Assembly: GCA_015698045.1 (NCBI GenBank)
Contig: BLAL01000002.1
Coordinates: 342,577 to 406,576 of the forward strand
Direction: 5' to 3'
DNA length: 64,000 bases
DNA from: Rhizophagus clarus
Taxonomy: Eukaryota > Glomeromycota > Glomeromycetes > Glomerales > Glomeraceae
A program made the translations under genes and the position numbers. The notes under the pieces were generated by a model. That model was not told the DNA's origin. It worked only from the letters and a program-made list of their open reading frames with translations, and made no database searches. Positions within the stretch are counted from its first letter, which is position 1. Every line of letters starts with the position of its first letter. Shown one piece after another: positions 1-11,879 of the stretch.

Positions 1-1368
1 AAAGAAAAATAATTTATAAGATCAGATAGGTCGAAGTCTATATCTGATCGGTATGATACCCACGTGCATTCACATTAAACCTTAATTGATTATTGTATTG
101 TTCATCGTTTAATTAGTAATCGATGCGGAAAATCACTCAGAATATCATCCTTGTGATCATCCTGGTCGTCCATGCGATTTTAATTGTCCTTGCAAAAAAG
201 GCAATGTTCCGTGTGAAAAATACTGTCACTGTGATCTCGATTGTAAGTCTCCAAATATATTATATTATTGTTTTGTATAGTAACTAATTTTATAGTATAC
301 TTAAAAGGCCCAAGACGATTCCCTGGATGTAATTGTTATGGATTTGGCAAAACTTGTAGTAATCGCGGTTGTATATGTTTTACTAATTACCGAGAATGCG
401 ATCCAGATTTATGCGGATGCACAGCTTCTGGTATTTTATTGATCTTCCTTTGATTTATCAGATAACCTTTAACAGAAGCGTTATTTATCTCATTTGCCCA
501 ATTATTCTTAGAGTGTAATACGAGCCATTCGGTATCCGAAACAGATATGGGAAGGTCTTTGTGTAAAAATGTCGCTATACAAAGAAGGCAGGCCAAGGTT
601 AGTCAAAATTAGTCATAATAGTCAATATAGTAATCATCTTAAAATTATTTACACTTTATATAGCATACTATTGTCGGTATTTCAACAGTGGCAGGTTGGG
701 GTCTTTTTGTAAGAGAACACGTTAAGAAAAATGAATATTTAGGAGAATATATTGGAGAAGTAAATATACAAGTTGCCCATCATATTTTTAGTATTATTTA
801 CTCATTTTTACTCATTTTAGGTTATATCACAAACTGAAGCAGATCGCCGTGGTAAGATTTACGATAAGCGAAGGACAAGCTTTTTGTTCAATTTAAATAA
901 GGGTAACTTAAATTTAAAATGTTTCTTTTTTGTGTGCTTACTTGGAATATACAATGTTAGAATAACTTTGCTATAGAATTCGTTGTAGATGCGACTCGTA
1001 AAGGAAACAAATTTAGATTCATTAATCATTCACAAGATCCAAACGCATATTGTCGTGGTATGTCATACTATAAAAATATTTTTTAAATCCTTTTGATGTA
1101 TGATCATACTAATTTTTCCTCCTATATTAAGTTACTTTGGTTAAAGGCGAACATCGTATTGGAATATATGCCTTATGTGACCTTGAACCTGGATCTGAAT
1201 TATTCTTTGATTATAGGTATTCATCTACATATTACATTAATATTTTTCTGGTTAATGTTTAATTATTATTTATCTATTTATAGATACGATGGAGAAGCTT
1301 TGAAATTTGTTCCTCTTGAACGTGAACTTGCTGCGAGTCCTGTGAAATCAATATCTAATGGAAAATAA
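1..1368 (+). CDS. EZH2: E(z)/EZH2-like histone-lysine N-methyltransferase, 3' part (5' end outside window)
   Basis: Catalytic subunit of a PRC2-type complex, expected to methylate histone H3 Lys27 in the nucleus. Visible exons: a possible one ending at 50, then 117-242, 308-430, 512-597, 664-759, 821-902, 977-1057, 1132-1216 and 1284-1368; all junctions are GT-AG and keep frame. Exons 117-430 encode a CXC domain ([28 protein letters not shown]). The next exons encode a SET domain with [18 protein letters not shown], the active-site segment RFINHS and ELFFDYRY. The order CXC then SET, with no post-SET cysteine cluster, is specific to E(z) rather than other SET families. The stop at 1366-1368 follows a short tail ending SNGK. 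The N-terminal half (SANT and EED-binding regions) lies upstream of base 1. The next gene starts 323 bp downstream on the same strand. Domain identity is seen directly; H3K27 specificity is family knowledge. Confidence 0.93.
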
Positions 1369-1691
1369 ATCGTTATTTTGTAACATAATTAAAATTCTTT
1401 CTAGTTAAGAATGACTAGAAATTAATCAATATTCATTTAAAATATTACAATGTCCAGTTAGAAATTTGCATAAACATCAGTCGGATATACCAAATATGTA
1501 GAGGTCGAAAAGTAACTTCTAGAAGGGATTGTCATTTTGTATTCAGTAAAAATTTTAGGATTTACAAATTAAATCTTGTGTAATCAGACTTAAATCAAAT
1601 ATGGATATTGTCGAATCCGAATTCGACAACTGTTATAATGATATATTATTAAGTTAGTTTCTTTAAATTTTTATTTTTTTCGGTATTAACG
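1369..1691. other. Intergenic spacer between the EZH2-like and p24 genes
   Basis: There is no coding signal. It must hold the 3' UTR of the upstream gene and the promoter of the p24 gene. An 8-bp stem (TTGTCGAA/TTCGACAA) with a 6-nt loop lies at 1608-1629, about 60 bp before the p24 start; its role is unknown. Confidence 0.5.
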
Positions 1692-2704
1692 ATGTATTCA
1701 ACTCATTTAAAAGTTATACACCTTTTCTTATTATATGCAATTATTTTATTTATTGTAATTAAACCAACTACGTCTTTATATTTTTATTTGGAAGGTACCG
1801 AACAAAAATGTTTTCTCGAAGAATTACCTAAAGACACACTTGTTGTTGGTATGTAACAGATTATTGGCGAAATTCAGTTAACAATTTTAAGAAAATAAAT
1901 AAAGTTATTTGTAATTACTTTAAAAGGTACATATAAAGCTGAAGAATGGTCTGATACACAACAACAATATATCGAAAACCCTCAACTTGGAATACAAATA
2001 ACTGTTGAAGTAATCAAACAAAACAAATTGATCAAGTTTTTAAAAATTTTATTTAATTAATATTTTTAAATAATAGGAATTGCCTTTATTACATCGAATT
2101 ATTAATCAAAAAGGAGCAAGTCGCGGTAGATTCACTTTCACAGCCGCAGAATCTGGAGACCACGCAATCTGTTTATCCACAAATTCTTCCGGTTGGTTTT
2201 CGAATAGTCAGATAGTTAGTATAAATATATCACATTATTAAAGTTTAAAATAATATAAATTTAATCTAATTTCAAATCATTTATGAAGAAATTACATTTA
2301 GATATGGTCATTGGAGAAACAACTAGCGAAGAAGAAAATGATAAAGAACATTTTAGTGGTAAGTTTTTTTATAAATTTTTATACAATCAAAGTTTATTCA
2401 TTTTCGTTTGTTTTAGATCTTGCACAAAGAGTACGCGATTTGAATCACCGTATCGCGGATATTCGTAGAGAACAAGGATATCAGCGTGTAAGTATTAATT
2501 AAATTTACAAAAAAATTTTAAATATTAACATTTTGGTTCGTTATGTATTGTTAGGAACGCGAGGCTGAATTTCGTGATCAATCCGAACTTACCAATTCAC
2601 GTGTAGTGTACTGGACCATTGCACAATTGGTTGTTCTTGGAGTAACATGCTTATGGCAATTGCAACATTTGAAAAGCTTTTTTGAAGCTAAAAAATTAGT
2701 TTAA
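1692..2704 (+). CDS. p24-alpha family (TMED4/9, Erp1-like) cargo receptor, 222 aa
   Basis: Type I membrane protein that cycles between ER and Golgi and helps load cargo into COPII/COPI vesicles. Six exons: 1692-1848, 1927-2009, 2077-2214, 2289-2358, 2417-2487 and 2555-2704; all phases join and give 222 residues, normal for the family. Visible in order: hydrophobic signal peptide (residues about 9-30), GOLD domain with the paired cysteines (EQKCFLEE and AICLS), a coiled coil containing [15 protein letters not shown], one membrane span near the C-terminus, and the tail [10 protein letters not shown]. The tail has the FF motif for COPII and a dilysine KKxx signal for COPI. The [13 protein letters not shown] segment and KKLV end place it in the alpha class. 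It ends tail to tail with the PheRS beta gene, only 70 bp apart. The first ATG gives the signal peptide directly, which fixes the start. Confidence 0.95.
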
Positions 2705-2774
2705 CTTAATTTTTACGAATACATAATATTATAAACGCTTTGATAAAAAAAAAAAAAAATAAATTCTTTGATAA

Positions 2775-5413
2775 TTATTGAATAAATTCTTCCAAATTAA
2801 ACTCTACGACAGAACAAGGATAAATTATTTCAAATTTTTCTAGTACATTAGGATGAAGTATACCAAAGTTACCAATTTTACTCGTTATTACTGATGATGA
2901 TTTTGAAGACCTACGAAGAAAAATATCTGCACATCTATTAGGAAAATATGTCGGATCTATTATATTAATCAAATACAAAATATATTAATATTTCACAATA
3001 TCGTAAGTAATCGCAATATGCATATGAACCTACCTTCTGACTCTTTTATATAATATCCGACATCATCTCCACTAACAGAGACAAGTTTAACATCAAGCAT
3101 GTCCATAAGACGATTAACAAGCCCATGAATAAACTACAATATATTACGTACAATAAAAAAAAAAAGTCGATGTCAAATATAATGTTTAATTACAAAACAA
3201 TAATAATAATAATAAAAATACACTACTTACCTCAAATCCTGAACTTTTTGCACAATAAATAGCACAAACGTGTCTTTCATTCTTCGCTTTCCTTTCCAAA
3301 GAATCATCTTTCAAAACTACATCAGAAACCTCGAATACTTTAATAGGTAACGCATGTTTCTTGTTTTCTCTAACGGTCTTTAAAATTCCCGGCAAAAGTG
3401 AAGAACGAACAACTTGATATTCTAAAGTTTTTGGATTTTCCAATTTCACGGCCGTGGAATTATCATCTTTTTTGTTCAAATATGCAAAGTTCTCATCATG
3501 TGAACACTATATAACGAAAACTTAACAAATTTATATTATATTTAATAATATGTTGATTAATAACATTTCAAATAACTTACCAAAATTAAAGGTAAAACTT
3601 CACTCCAACCTGATAAAGCAATTTCTTTTCTAACCAAATCGCTTAATTTATTAATCGGTAATGCTTTGCCAGTTGAATTAATAATCTTCAAAGTTTTCTT
3701 TGGAATATTATTAAATCCGTAAGCTATAGCAACATCTTCCATAACATCACAAGCATGTAAAATATCTGCTCTAGTTGGTGGTATTTCCACCGAAAGTTCT
3801 GCTATATTTTCATCAACCAATTTAGCAGTAAGTGCCATGCGATTTAAGTACGTTATGATTTCTGAAGTATTGAGCTTTACACCTATGCACGCATTAATAT
3901 AATCAGCTGTAACTTTTATGGAACGAGGTGAAAGATCAGGATAAGTACATATTTTTCCATCAGGATATATAACCTCGACAGGTTCTATACTTTTAATGAG
4001 AAATTATAAATGAGCCAATAGTTAAATCAAGTAATTAAGTGTAAACCGAGGACTAACTCACGTGAAGGGTTCCATACAATATTCCGAAAACATTGTAACA
4101 ATCGTATTTAATACGATTTTAGCTTTCGTTAAATCTGTTGCAGTACATTCAATAAAAACATTTTTTGTGTTCAACGTAATTTTTGAATGATCGCCGTTGA
4201 TGATTGGAGGTAAAGAGCAAACAACCCGATTTGCATCATAAATCACAGGATAAACGGGGGAATCACGGATAATATGAAGAAATTTTCCGATATGTTTATC
4301 AGTCTAAAAAACAGAATTGACACAAAAATTTAAAATATTAAATCATTTTTTCCATATAATGCAGTTTAATTTTAGAATATATTTACACCTCATAAAATTT
4401 CATCAATTCCTCTCCATCGTATTCCTTAGGTTGGTTTAATGGTGCAAATTTAATGCTCTTTGGAGGAAGAGCCTCATAAGTGAAGGGAGATTTAAGTGTA
4501 TCTAAATCGTGAGTTCCGATAGCGACAAGCGTTCTCTTTCTATTCAAATCAGAAATTATCTAGTGCGTCACATTTACAAGAATAGGATATATGCTATAAA
4601 AGATACCTGCAGAGATTGATATGCAACTTTTCTTGTAATTCGATAAAATTACCATAATTTTTTTCGGTGAAAGATATATTCCGTAGTATAGCACTAACGA
4701 CATGAGGTCGAATTTGTGCAGTCTAAAATAAATAATAACGTAATTATAATTTACTAGAACTTGTAAACATATAATTTAAATTCCTACTCACTTCCGATTT
4801 TATGGTTATTTGTATTTGCTCATCTTTAGGATCAACCACTTTGTAAGTAGGTAGCTTTGCTTTTCCTTGGAAAATTAAAAATGCACGTGAAATGCCTTCG
4901 TGACAAAGAAGATCATATCTAATAATATTAATATAATATAATCGATAAATATATGGCACAATCATATTTTAAAATCTTCAGTATCATGAAAGTTATAAGG
5001 TAAAAAGAAAATTCTTTCTATTATTTACCTATTGGCGGGAATTTCAATCTTCAAGAGAGGCTTTTCAGATAAACCCTCGGCTTTGATTGTACCCACTTCT
5101 CTGATAGCCAGTTCTTTTTCAGAGGTCTGATTTAAGCCGACGACAAGAATTATTGTATTTTTAGCAATAATTTAATCATAGTTCAGCACAATGAAAATAA
5201 AACATACATCTTCTTCAAGTTCGAGGCCGAAGTTGAAGCATAATTCACTAAAATCTTCCGTGGCTAAAAATAAACGATTTAAAAAAAGGGTAATTACGTA
5301 TTTCGTGGCAAAAATTTTAAATATTTCAATAAATTTAAGTCACAAAAAAACTTACAATATTCCTTTCCGAGTGCCTTGTAAAGTTCTTCCTTATCTACGT
5401 GGACAACTGGCAT
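2775..5413 (-). CDS. FRS1: Phenylalanine--tRNA ligase beta subunit, cytosolic, 604 aa
   Basis: Beta subunit of the alpha2-beta2 cytosolic PheRS that charges tRNA-Phe; beta recognises the tRNA and supports editing. Eleven exons on the minus strand: 5413-5356, 5263-5208, 5126-5029, 4918-4792, 4722-4607, 4539-4389, 4303-4062, 3989-3581, 3506-3231, 3133-3034 and 2956-2775. The lengths sum to 1815 nt with every phase joining, giving 604 residues against about 590 in animals. Recognisable blocks in order: start [57 protein letters not shown] (B3/B4 region), [13 protein letters not shown] (B5 region), [19 protein letters not shown] and the C-terminal [13 protein letters not shown]. No broken frames. 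The start is the only upstream ATG and matches the conserved eukaryotic N-terminus. The short, dense introns are typical of this genome. Confidence 0.96.
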
Positions 5414-5981
5414 TTTGATTCAAGGCCGATTATCAATTTTTTATACCTTTATATAATTAAATTCAGTGTTGGCACATGACATCATATGATTCATATGACC
5501 TACACGACTTGTCATAAGTCATTTGTCATAGGATTTTTAACTCAGGCCGGAATTATAAATTTGGCCAGCATTATAATTTTATTTTTGATCAGTTTTAAAT
5601 AAGAATTTTTATTTTTTTTTTATTTTTATTTTGAGAAAGATCCAAAATATATTGTATAATAAAATAATTATACTTTTAGTAAATTTACTGATTAATTTTA
5701 ATAAGGCCACTCCAATTCAATTCTTTGTTTAATTCTCTCCCAGTTTTCAAAAAATTGGAAAAAAATAATACACATAATTTAGGCTGAAATTATAAAATTT
5801 GGCCAGAATTATAAATAAAAATTACAAATTACATGATATGTATATTTCTACTTATAATTCTGGTTGAAATTATAATAATTCTGATTATGTTTTTTTCTTC
5901 CTTCCTTCTTTTAAATTGTGATCCTCTATGTTATATTAAATAAAGAATTGGTTTAGAATGGTCTAATTATAATTTTAATAT
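5414..5981. repeat. Intergenic DNA with repeated GGCC(A/G)GAATTATAA words
   Basis: There is no gene signal. Short words of the type GGCCAGAATTATAA and its complement recur at about 5545, 5570, 5785, 5810 and 5855 in both orientations. This suggests the remains of a small foldback element upstream of the PheRS start. No clear target duplication was found. Confidence 0.35.
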
Positions 5982-6540
5982 ACTGGTCAAAATCAATTCT
6001 ATTGGATATATATCAGGGACTTATATATCAGTGACTAATCAGATAAATATCAGGTATTTTTATATATTGGGTATCTGATTTATTACACTTCAAAATATGC
6101 CTAATTACCAAGACTCTGATATCTAAACTATTGGTCACCAATATGTTATTTAATATATATCAGGCACAGTTCTATCTTACATATATTGGGTACCTGATAT
6201 GTGATACAAATTTTAATATGTTAGCATATTGTGTAACGTATTAAGAAATTTTTTAGTTTATTTTCTTTATAGATTTTTCTTTTTAGAAATTTTTAATTCG
6301 TTTAATGTAGTTAAAAAATTTTTGTCTTATTTGTTGAATGTATTATCAAGTTATAAATTTTTTGTAAAGTGTTTAAAAGTATAATTATTATTGATAATAT
6401 TTTTATTTTATTACGTATTTTATATTTTATTACAATAAATTAATAAAAAAGTTAGTCATTTATAATACAAGCTTAAGAAAAGTTTGCTTAAGATATTTTT
6501 TGAATATTAAAGAAACAGTTTTAATGTTTTTTTATTTATT

Positions 6541-8060
6541 TTAGGTTGCAGTTTCCCCTCCTTACATTTCAAGTCTGGTTTGTTCAAGGAGTCTAGTAAT
6601 CTGAAAAAATAAAGAAAGAAACGTTAATAACGTTTCTTTAATATTAAAAAAAATCCCCTACCCTTTCTAACTTACATTTCCAAGTCTAGTTCATCCAAAA
6701 GGCTGGCAACCTAAAAAAAATAAAAAAAGAAATATTAGTAACATTTCTTTAATATTAAAAAGAAAATTCCCCGTCCTTTTTAATTTACATTTCCAAGTCT
6801 GGTTCGTCCAAAAAGGCTGGCAACCTAAAAAAAATAAAGAAAAAAATGTTAATAACATTTCTTTAATATTAAAAAAATAACCCGCCCTTTTTAACTTACA
6901 TTCTCAAGTCTGGTTCATCCAAGAAGTCTGACAACCCAAAAAAAATAAAGAAAGAAACATTAGTGACATTTCTTTCATATTAAAAAAAAATTCCCGCCCT
7001 TTTTAACTTATATTACTCAAGTCCAATTCATCCAAGAAGGCTGGCAACTTAAAAAAAATAAAGAAAAAAATGTTAGTAACGTTTCTTTAATATTAAAAAA
7101 AATAACCTGCTCTTTTTAACTTACAATTTCAAGTCCAGTTCATTTAAGAAAACCAGCAACCTAAAAAAAACAAAGAAAGAAATGTTAGTAACATTTTCTT
7201 AATATTAAAAAAAAATTCACTGCCTTTTTTAACTTACATTCTTAAGTCTGGTTTGTCCAAGAAGTCTGGCAACCTAAAAAAAATAAAAAAAGAAATGTTA
7301 ATACATTTTTTAATATTAAAAAAAATTTTTCACCTTTTTTAACTTACATTTCTCAAGTCTGGTTCATTCAAGAAGATTGGCAACCTAAAAAGATAAAGAA
7401 AGAAACATTAGTAACATTTCTTTAATATTAAAAAAAAAATAATCCATCATTTTTAACTTACAATTCTAAGTTCAGTTCGTCTAAGAAGGCCAGTAACCTA
7501 AAAAAACAAAAAAAAAAACATTAATAACGTTTCTCTAATATTAAAAAAATTTTCCGCCCTTTTTAACTTACATTCTCAAGTCTGGTTTGTCCAAAAAGTC
7601 TGGCAATCTAAAAAAACAAAGAAAAAACATTAGTAATGTTTCTTTAATATTAAAAAAAAATCCATGCCTTTTTTAACTTACATTTTTCAAGTTTAGTTCA
7701 TCTAAAAAGGTTGGCAACCTAAAAAAACAAAGAAAGAAATGTTAGTAATATTTCTTTAATATTAAAAAAAAAATCCTCCACCCTTTTTAACTTATATTTC
7801 CAAGTCCAGTTCATCCAAGAAGGCCGGTAACCTAAAAAAAAATAAAGAAAGAAATGTTAGTAACATTTCTTTAATATTAAAAAAAAATTCCCACCCTTTT
7901 TAACTTACATTTCTCAAGTCCAGTTCGTCCAAGAAGGCTGGCAACTTAAAAAAATAAAGAAATATTAATAACGTTTCTTTAATATTAAAAAAAAATTCTC
8001 ACACCCCTTCCAACTTATATTTTAAGTCTGGAAGTCTGGCAACCTAAAAAAAAATAAAAA
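6541..8060 (-). repeat. Tandem array of 14 exon-like cassettes (about 112-bp period)
   Basis: Donor-like sites (CTTAC or a variant on the plus strand) fall at about 6561, 6671, 6784, 6895, 7006, 7120, 7233, 7343, 7457, 7567, 7677, 7791, 7903 and 8013, a spacing of 110-114 bp. On the minus strand each unit reads: T-rich tract and AG, an exon-like block of about 36 nt (GTTGCCAGCCTTCTTGGACG and on), donor GTAAGT, then a hairpin of the type AAAGAAACGTT-loop-AACGTTTCTTT. The loop holds TACTAAC or TATTAAC, the fungal branch-point consensus. In one frame the consensus block encodes the 12-residue unit LPAFLDEPDLEM. At least three units (7006, 7791, 8013) have AT in place of the donor GT, so the array is partly decayed. 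The same family occurs at 44385-44870. Confidence 0.85.
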
Positions 8061-8140
8061 AAATTATGATTTAGAAAACTGTAAAAATAAATTAATCATA
8101 ATAATAAATGATTGTTGAATTAAATTACAATTTTTTTAAC

Positions 8141-8313
8141 CTTTTAACCTTCGTTTTTCTCTTTTTTTTCGTCTTTCTTCTCTTCTTGCCCTTCTACTAT
8201 TTTCTTTCGTTCTTTTCCTGGCTTCCTCCTTTTTTCGTTTCCTTCCTTCTTTTTTTATACGGCCTTTCAGCTTTTTGATGATGCCCTTCAGCAGTCAAAG
8301 TTAATATTGTATA
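8141..8313 (-). other. Basic Lys/Arg-rich exon-like segment upstream of the cassette array
   Basis: On the minus strand this stretch has an open frame full of K, R and E (for example KKEGRKRKKEEARKRTKE). A second overlapping frame gives TAEGHHQKAERPYKKRRKE and then stops. It lies just 5' of the cassette array in the same orientation, so it could be an upstream exon of one spliced gene, or simply a purine-rich tract. I recognise no family and see no secure start. Confidence 0.25.
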
Positions 8314-10459
8314 TATATATTTTTTTTACTTAACAAACAATTTTTAATGTTTATTTTCTCTTCTTTTTAAGTATTTCTATTTGTTTTCAGACTTCAGAAC
8401 AATAATGAATTGTTTTATTTAAGGAAGTTCTTGACATGTAATAAGTATAGACCTGACTTTTTTTAAAAATACTTATTTTTTTAACAAACTATTTCTAATA
8501 GTTTGTTTGTTGTCTTTTTTTAGATGGATTTTTCAGTTCACTTTAATACAATTCATATGATCTAAGAAAAATTCGCTTGAACTTTTCTTAAAATAATATA
8601 ACATACAATTCATGTGATCCAAGAAAAGTTCACTCAAATTTTTCTTACTAACTGGATTTTTGAAATTTAAATAGTGAGTTTTGCAAAAGTTGTGTTGCAA
8701 AACTTAATATATTTTTTTAAACATTTTTAATTAAAAATATATTATAGGTTTCAAGTGAACATGAAAATGAAAATAGTAAGTTTCACTTATTGTGAAACTG
8801 ATTATTTTTACTTTTAGTTAATTAGAAATGTTTCTAATGTTTCTCTATTTTTTCTTTTTTTAGCAGTTTATTCTTTAAAATTTTTGGATATATGGGTATC
8901 AAGAGAAAAGTATCCATACAAGTGCCACACTATTTTCCTGATAATAAAAATCAAAGAATGTGTTAGATGATCACACTAACATTCATGTAATGTACTATAA
9001 TACTTCTCATTAGATAATCATACTAATGGCATTAATTTGATATATCAGAATAAGATCATAATTAACTAAAGACAGTACTCTCAAACATTAATTAAAATGC
9101 AATTCAGTTCCTTCCATTAGTTAAGTATAATAATTATTGATTTTTATTTATTAATATTGAGCGAGAAAAGCTGAGGGTTTCCTCTCGATTACAGGTTGTA
9201 TTTATAATGTTTTCTATCCTAATTGATTAATAAGTTATATTAATGTATTATTAATTCTATTCTACATTTTATAATGTTTAACTATTTACTAATATTACTT
9301 TCAACTATCTATTATTAAAAGTTATTAATTGATTAATTAATTTCTATTATTCTATCATACATTTTCATCCTATTGATATAATGCCAAGACTTTCCATCTC
9401 TTTCCATCTAATGCTGAGACTTTCCATCTCTTTTTAATCTTTTCTATTAACATAATGCCAGGACTTTCTAGTTCTTTTTAATGATGTAATTGTACTACTA
9501 TCCAATTATATCATGTGTCTTGTATTACTATCCAGTTATATCATGTGTTCTGTATTATTATCCAATTATATCATGTATTCTGTATTACTATTACGTGATT
9601 GTATCATCTACTGTATCTCTGTCAAATTATTTTTATTAGTACATTTATCACGCTACAACAGATTTATGGTGTGTTTTTTATTGATTTTAATTTTTATTTT
9701 CACAAATTGTTAATTTATGAATTCGTTTTTATTTTTTTAGGTTGTCCTTTGACTCTCATATGATGCAGATTTAGGATTTTTTTAGGATGCATGATTGTGT
9801 AGATGATAGTTGTGGATAAATGGCAGATAGATTAATGTGAATAATAATAAGTGATAATAATATATAAATAAATAGATATTAGATTAAATTTTATATAATA
9901 TTATAATATGTACATTGCTATAAATAAAAATGTTAATAAAACTACTATTATTTGGCCTATTTATCAATAATATTTGGATAATTGAATATAGTTTTCTTTA
10001 GGGTTGAATAAATATGTAATAATATTCTAATATAGGTAAAATGATGGGTGAATTTTCTTTTTGAATTTGAGATGATTGGCACCCCCTAAATATGTCAAAA
10101 AAAATTACTGAGTTCGTTTGAGAAATTGTTTTTGAGAATTTTTAACCAAAGGATTATTAATCATCTTTAATTAGACTTAAAAACTCTGATAAATTTAATA
10201 TAATCAATGATATTGTAATAATTTTATTAATACAAGTTAAGCATAAAATCCAATCATGACTTTAGTTGACTTATACATAATAAGTAACCGATAGGTAATC
10301 GATTTGTGGCTGTTAGTAGAACTTAGAAGCATGTTACATTGTATTGCTTTATTAACAAATAATTGATCATAAAATGTTATAATATGAAAGATGATTTTTA
10401 CTTTGCAAAAAAAAAAAAAAAGATAAAAATTTGCAGCATAATTAGTATATGCAAACCGA
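8314..10459. repeat. AT-rich interior of TIR copy A with short tandem repeats
   Basis: No credible gene was found. Units of about 30 bp built on ATTATCCAATTATATCATGTGTTCTG repeat four times at 9485-9600. Units containing GACTTTCCATCTCTTT repeat at 9385-9480. Other small inverted repeats (for example TTTGTTAAAAAA/AACAAACTATTT near 8480) are scattered. Small open frames here are repeat translations. Confidence 0.4.
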
Positions 10460-11215
10460 ATAATTACCAAATAACTAATAAAATTTGATAATTTTGTTGA
10501 TCATATGATTGCATAAATTATTTATTTATCTCTGTATTTTTTTTTTTTTACCAAAAAACTTTTTCTCTCTTTAAATATTTTATAAAGGTATTTTTTATTA
10601 AAATTTTTTTTTCTATTATCATGTTATTCTTAATACTCTTATTAATATATTTTTCTAATGTGTTTCTTTTTACTAATGTTTTTACTAACAATATTCTACT
10701 ATTAAACATTTTATTCCTTTTCTTTTACTAATACTTCTACTAATACTTCTACTAATATTCATACTAACATTAATACTTATATTTTATATCTTTTTATTGA
10801 CATTTTTTTTCTACTTTTACTAACCTTTATACTAATATTAATATTAATACTATAACATAAAAAAAAATTTTATTGACGTTCCTTTTCTTTTACTAATACT
10901 TAGTGAATTTTTTTTTATAATATTTTTTGTATAATTTTTTTATTATCATTAATTAAAATAAATAAAACTTTCATATAATTAAATAAATTAAATTATTTTA
11001 AATTACACGTATTTAAATTATAAATTTATTAATATTAATATTATTAAATTAAAATCCAAATGCTGTTATCTGATATATATAAAAATTATGTCTGATATGT
11101 GCCTATTAATATTTGGGTTTGATTAGTAAATTATAAATATCTGATATATTTCAGTTACATATAGGATACATATCAGGTATATATAGGATACTTATTCATC
11201 AGAAAATTTTTTCAG
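10460..11215 (-). repeat. Inverted copy of the subterminal region of TIR copy B
   Basis: This reads as the reverse complement of about 38150-39400. Shared landmarks are the TTTGTTGATCATATGATTGCA block at its left edge, many ACTAATA/TACTAACA words at 10620-10890, and the ATATCAGG palindromes at 11080-11215. It stops abruptly near 11215; the matching outer part resumes at 18120, which defines a nested insertion between the two points. Confidence 0.6.
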
Positions 11216-11229
11216 AAGATATACATTGA

Positions 11230-11700
11230 TAATTATCACTTTATTGATAAATATCGTATTTATAAATTGATGGTCAACATAATGTGATAATATTTGATAA
11301 TTATCTCACAATTATACAACGATATTTAACTTTTTCTAAAATAATCGTACTGATAATTTGCGATATTGACAATTATCGAAAATAATCTTGACGATGATTT
11401 GTGACGTTGACAATTATCAAAAATAATCGCACTGATAATTTGCGATGTTGACAGTTATCAAAAATAATCGCACTGATAATTTGCGATGTCAACAGTTATC
11501 AAAAATAATCTCAATGATAATTTGCGATATTGACAATTATCAAAAATAATTTTGACGATAATTTGCGATATTGACAATTATCAAAAATAATCTCAACGAT
11601 GATTTGCGATATTGACAATTATCAAAAATAATTTCAACAATGATTTGTGATATTTGATAATTATCAAAAATAATCAAGTTAAATCCATTATTTATTATTT
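11230..11700. repeat. Tandem repeat of about 37-40 bp, palindromic units
   Basis: About ten units contain AAAAATAATCNCAAYGATAATTTGCGATATTGACAATTATC-like sequence (given here in IUPAC, with variation between copies). Each unit contains near-palindromic GATAATT/AATTATC words. It lies at the left edge of the block nested in TIR copy A and may be part of the end of that inserted element. Confidence 0.7.
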
Positions 11701-11879
11701 CATTAATAAATTATAAAACGCACTCATATACAAATGAATACTAAAAATATTAATCTAATTTCATTTTACATCTTAAAAAATATATGTATTAATAAAATAT
11801 TTATTTTCACAGTTATTTCTTGATATAATGTGAACTGACATATCAACCGAATCTAAGTAAACACATGTATATATATTGA

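Noticed and set aside
6541-8060. CRISPR array (regular 112-bp spacing, palindromic repeats)
   Set aside because: The genome is eukaryotic with spliced genes, the whole 112-bp unit is repeated without unique spacers, and the conserved words are splice signals.
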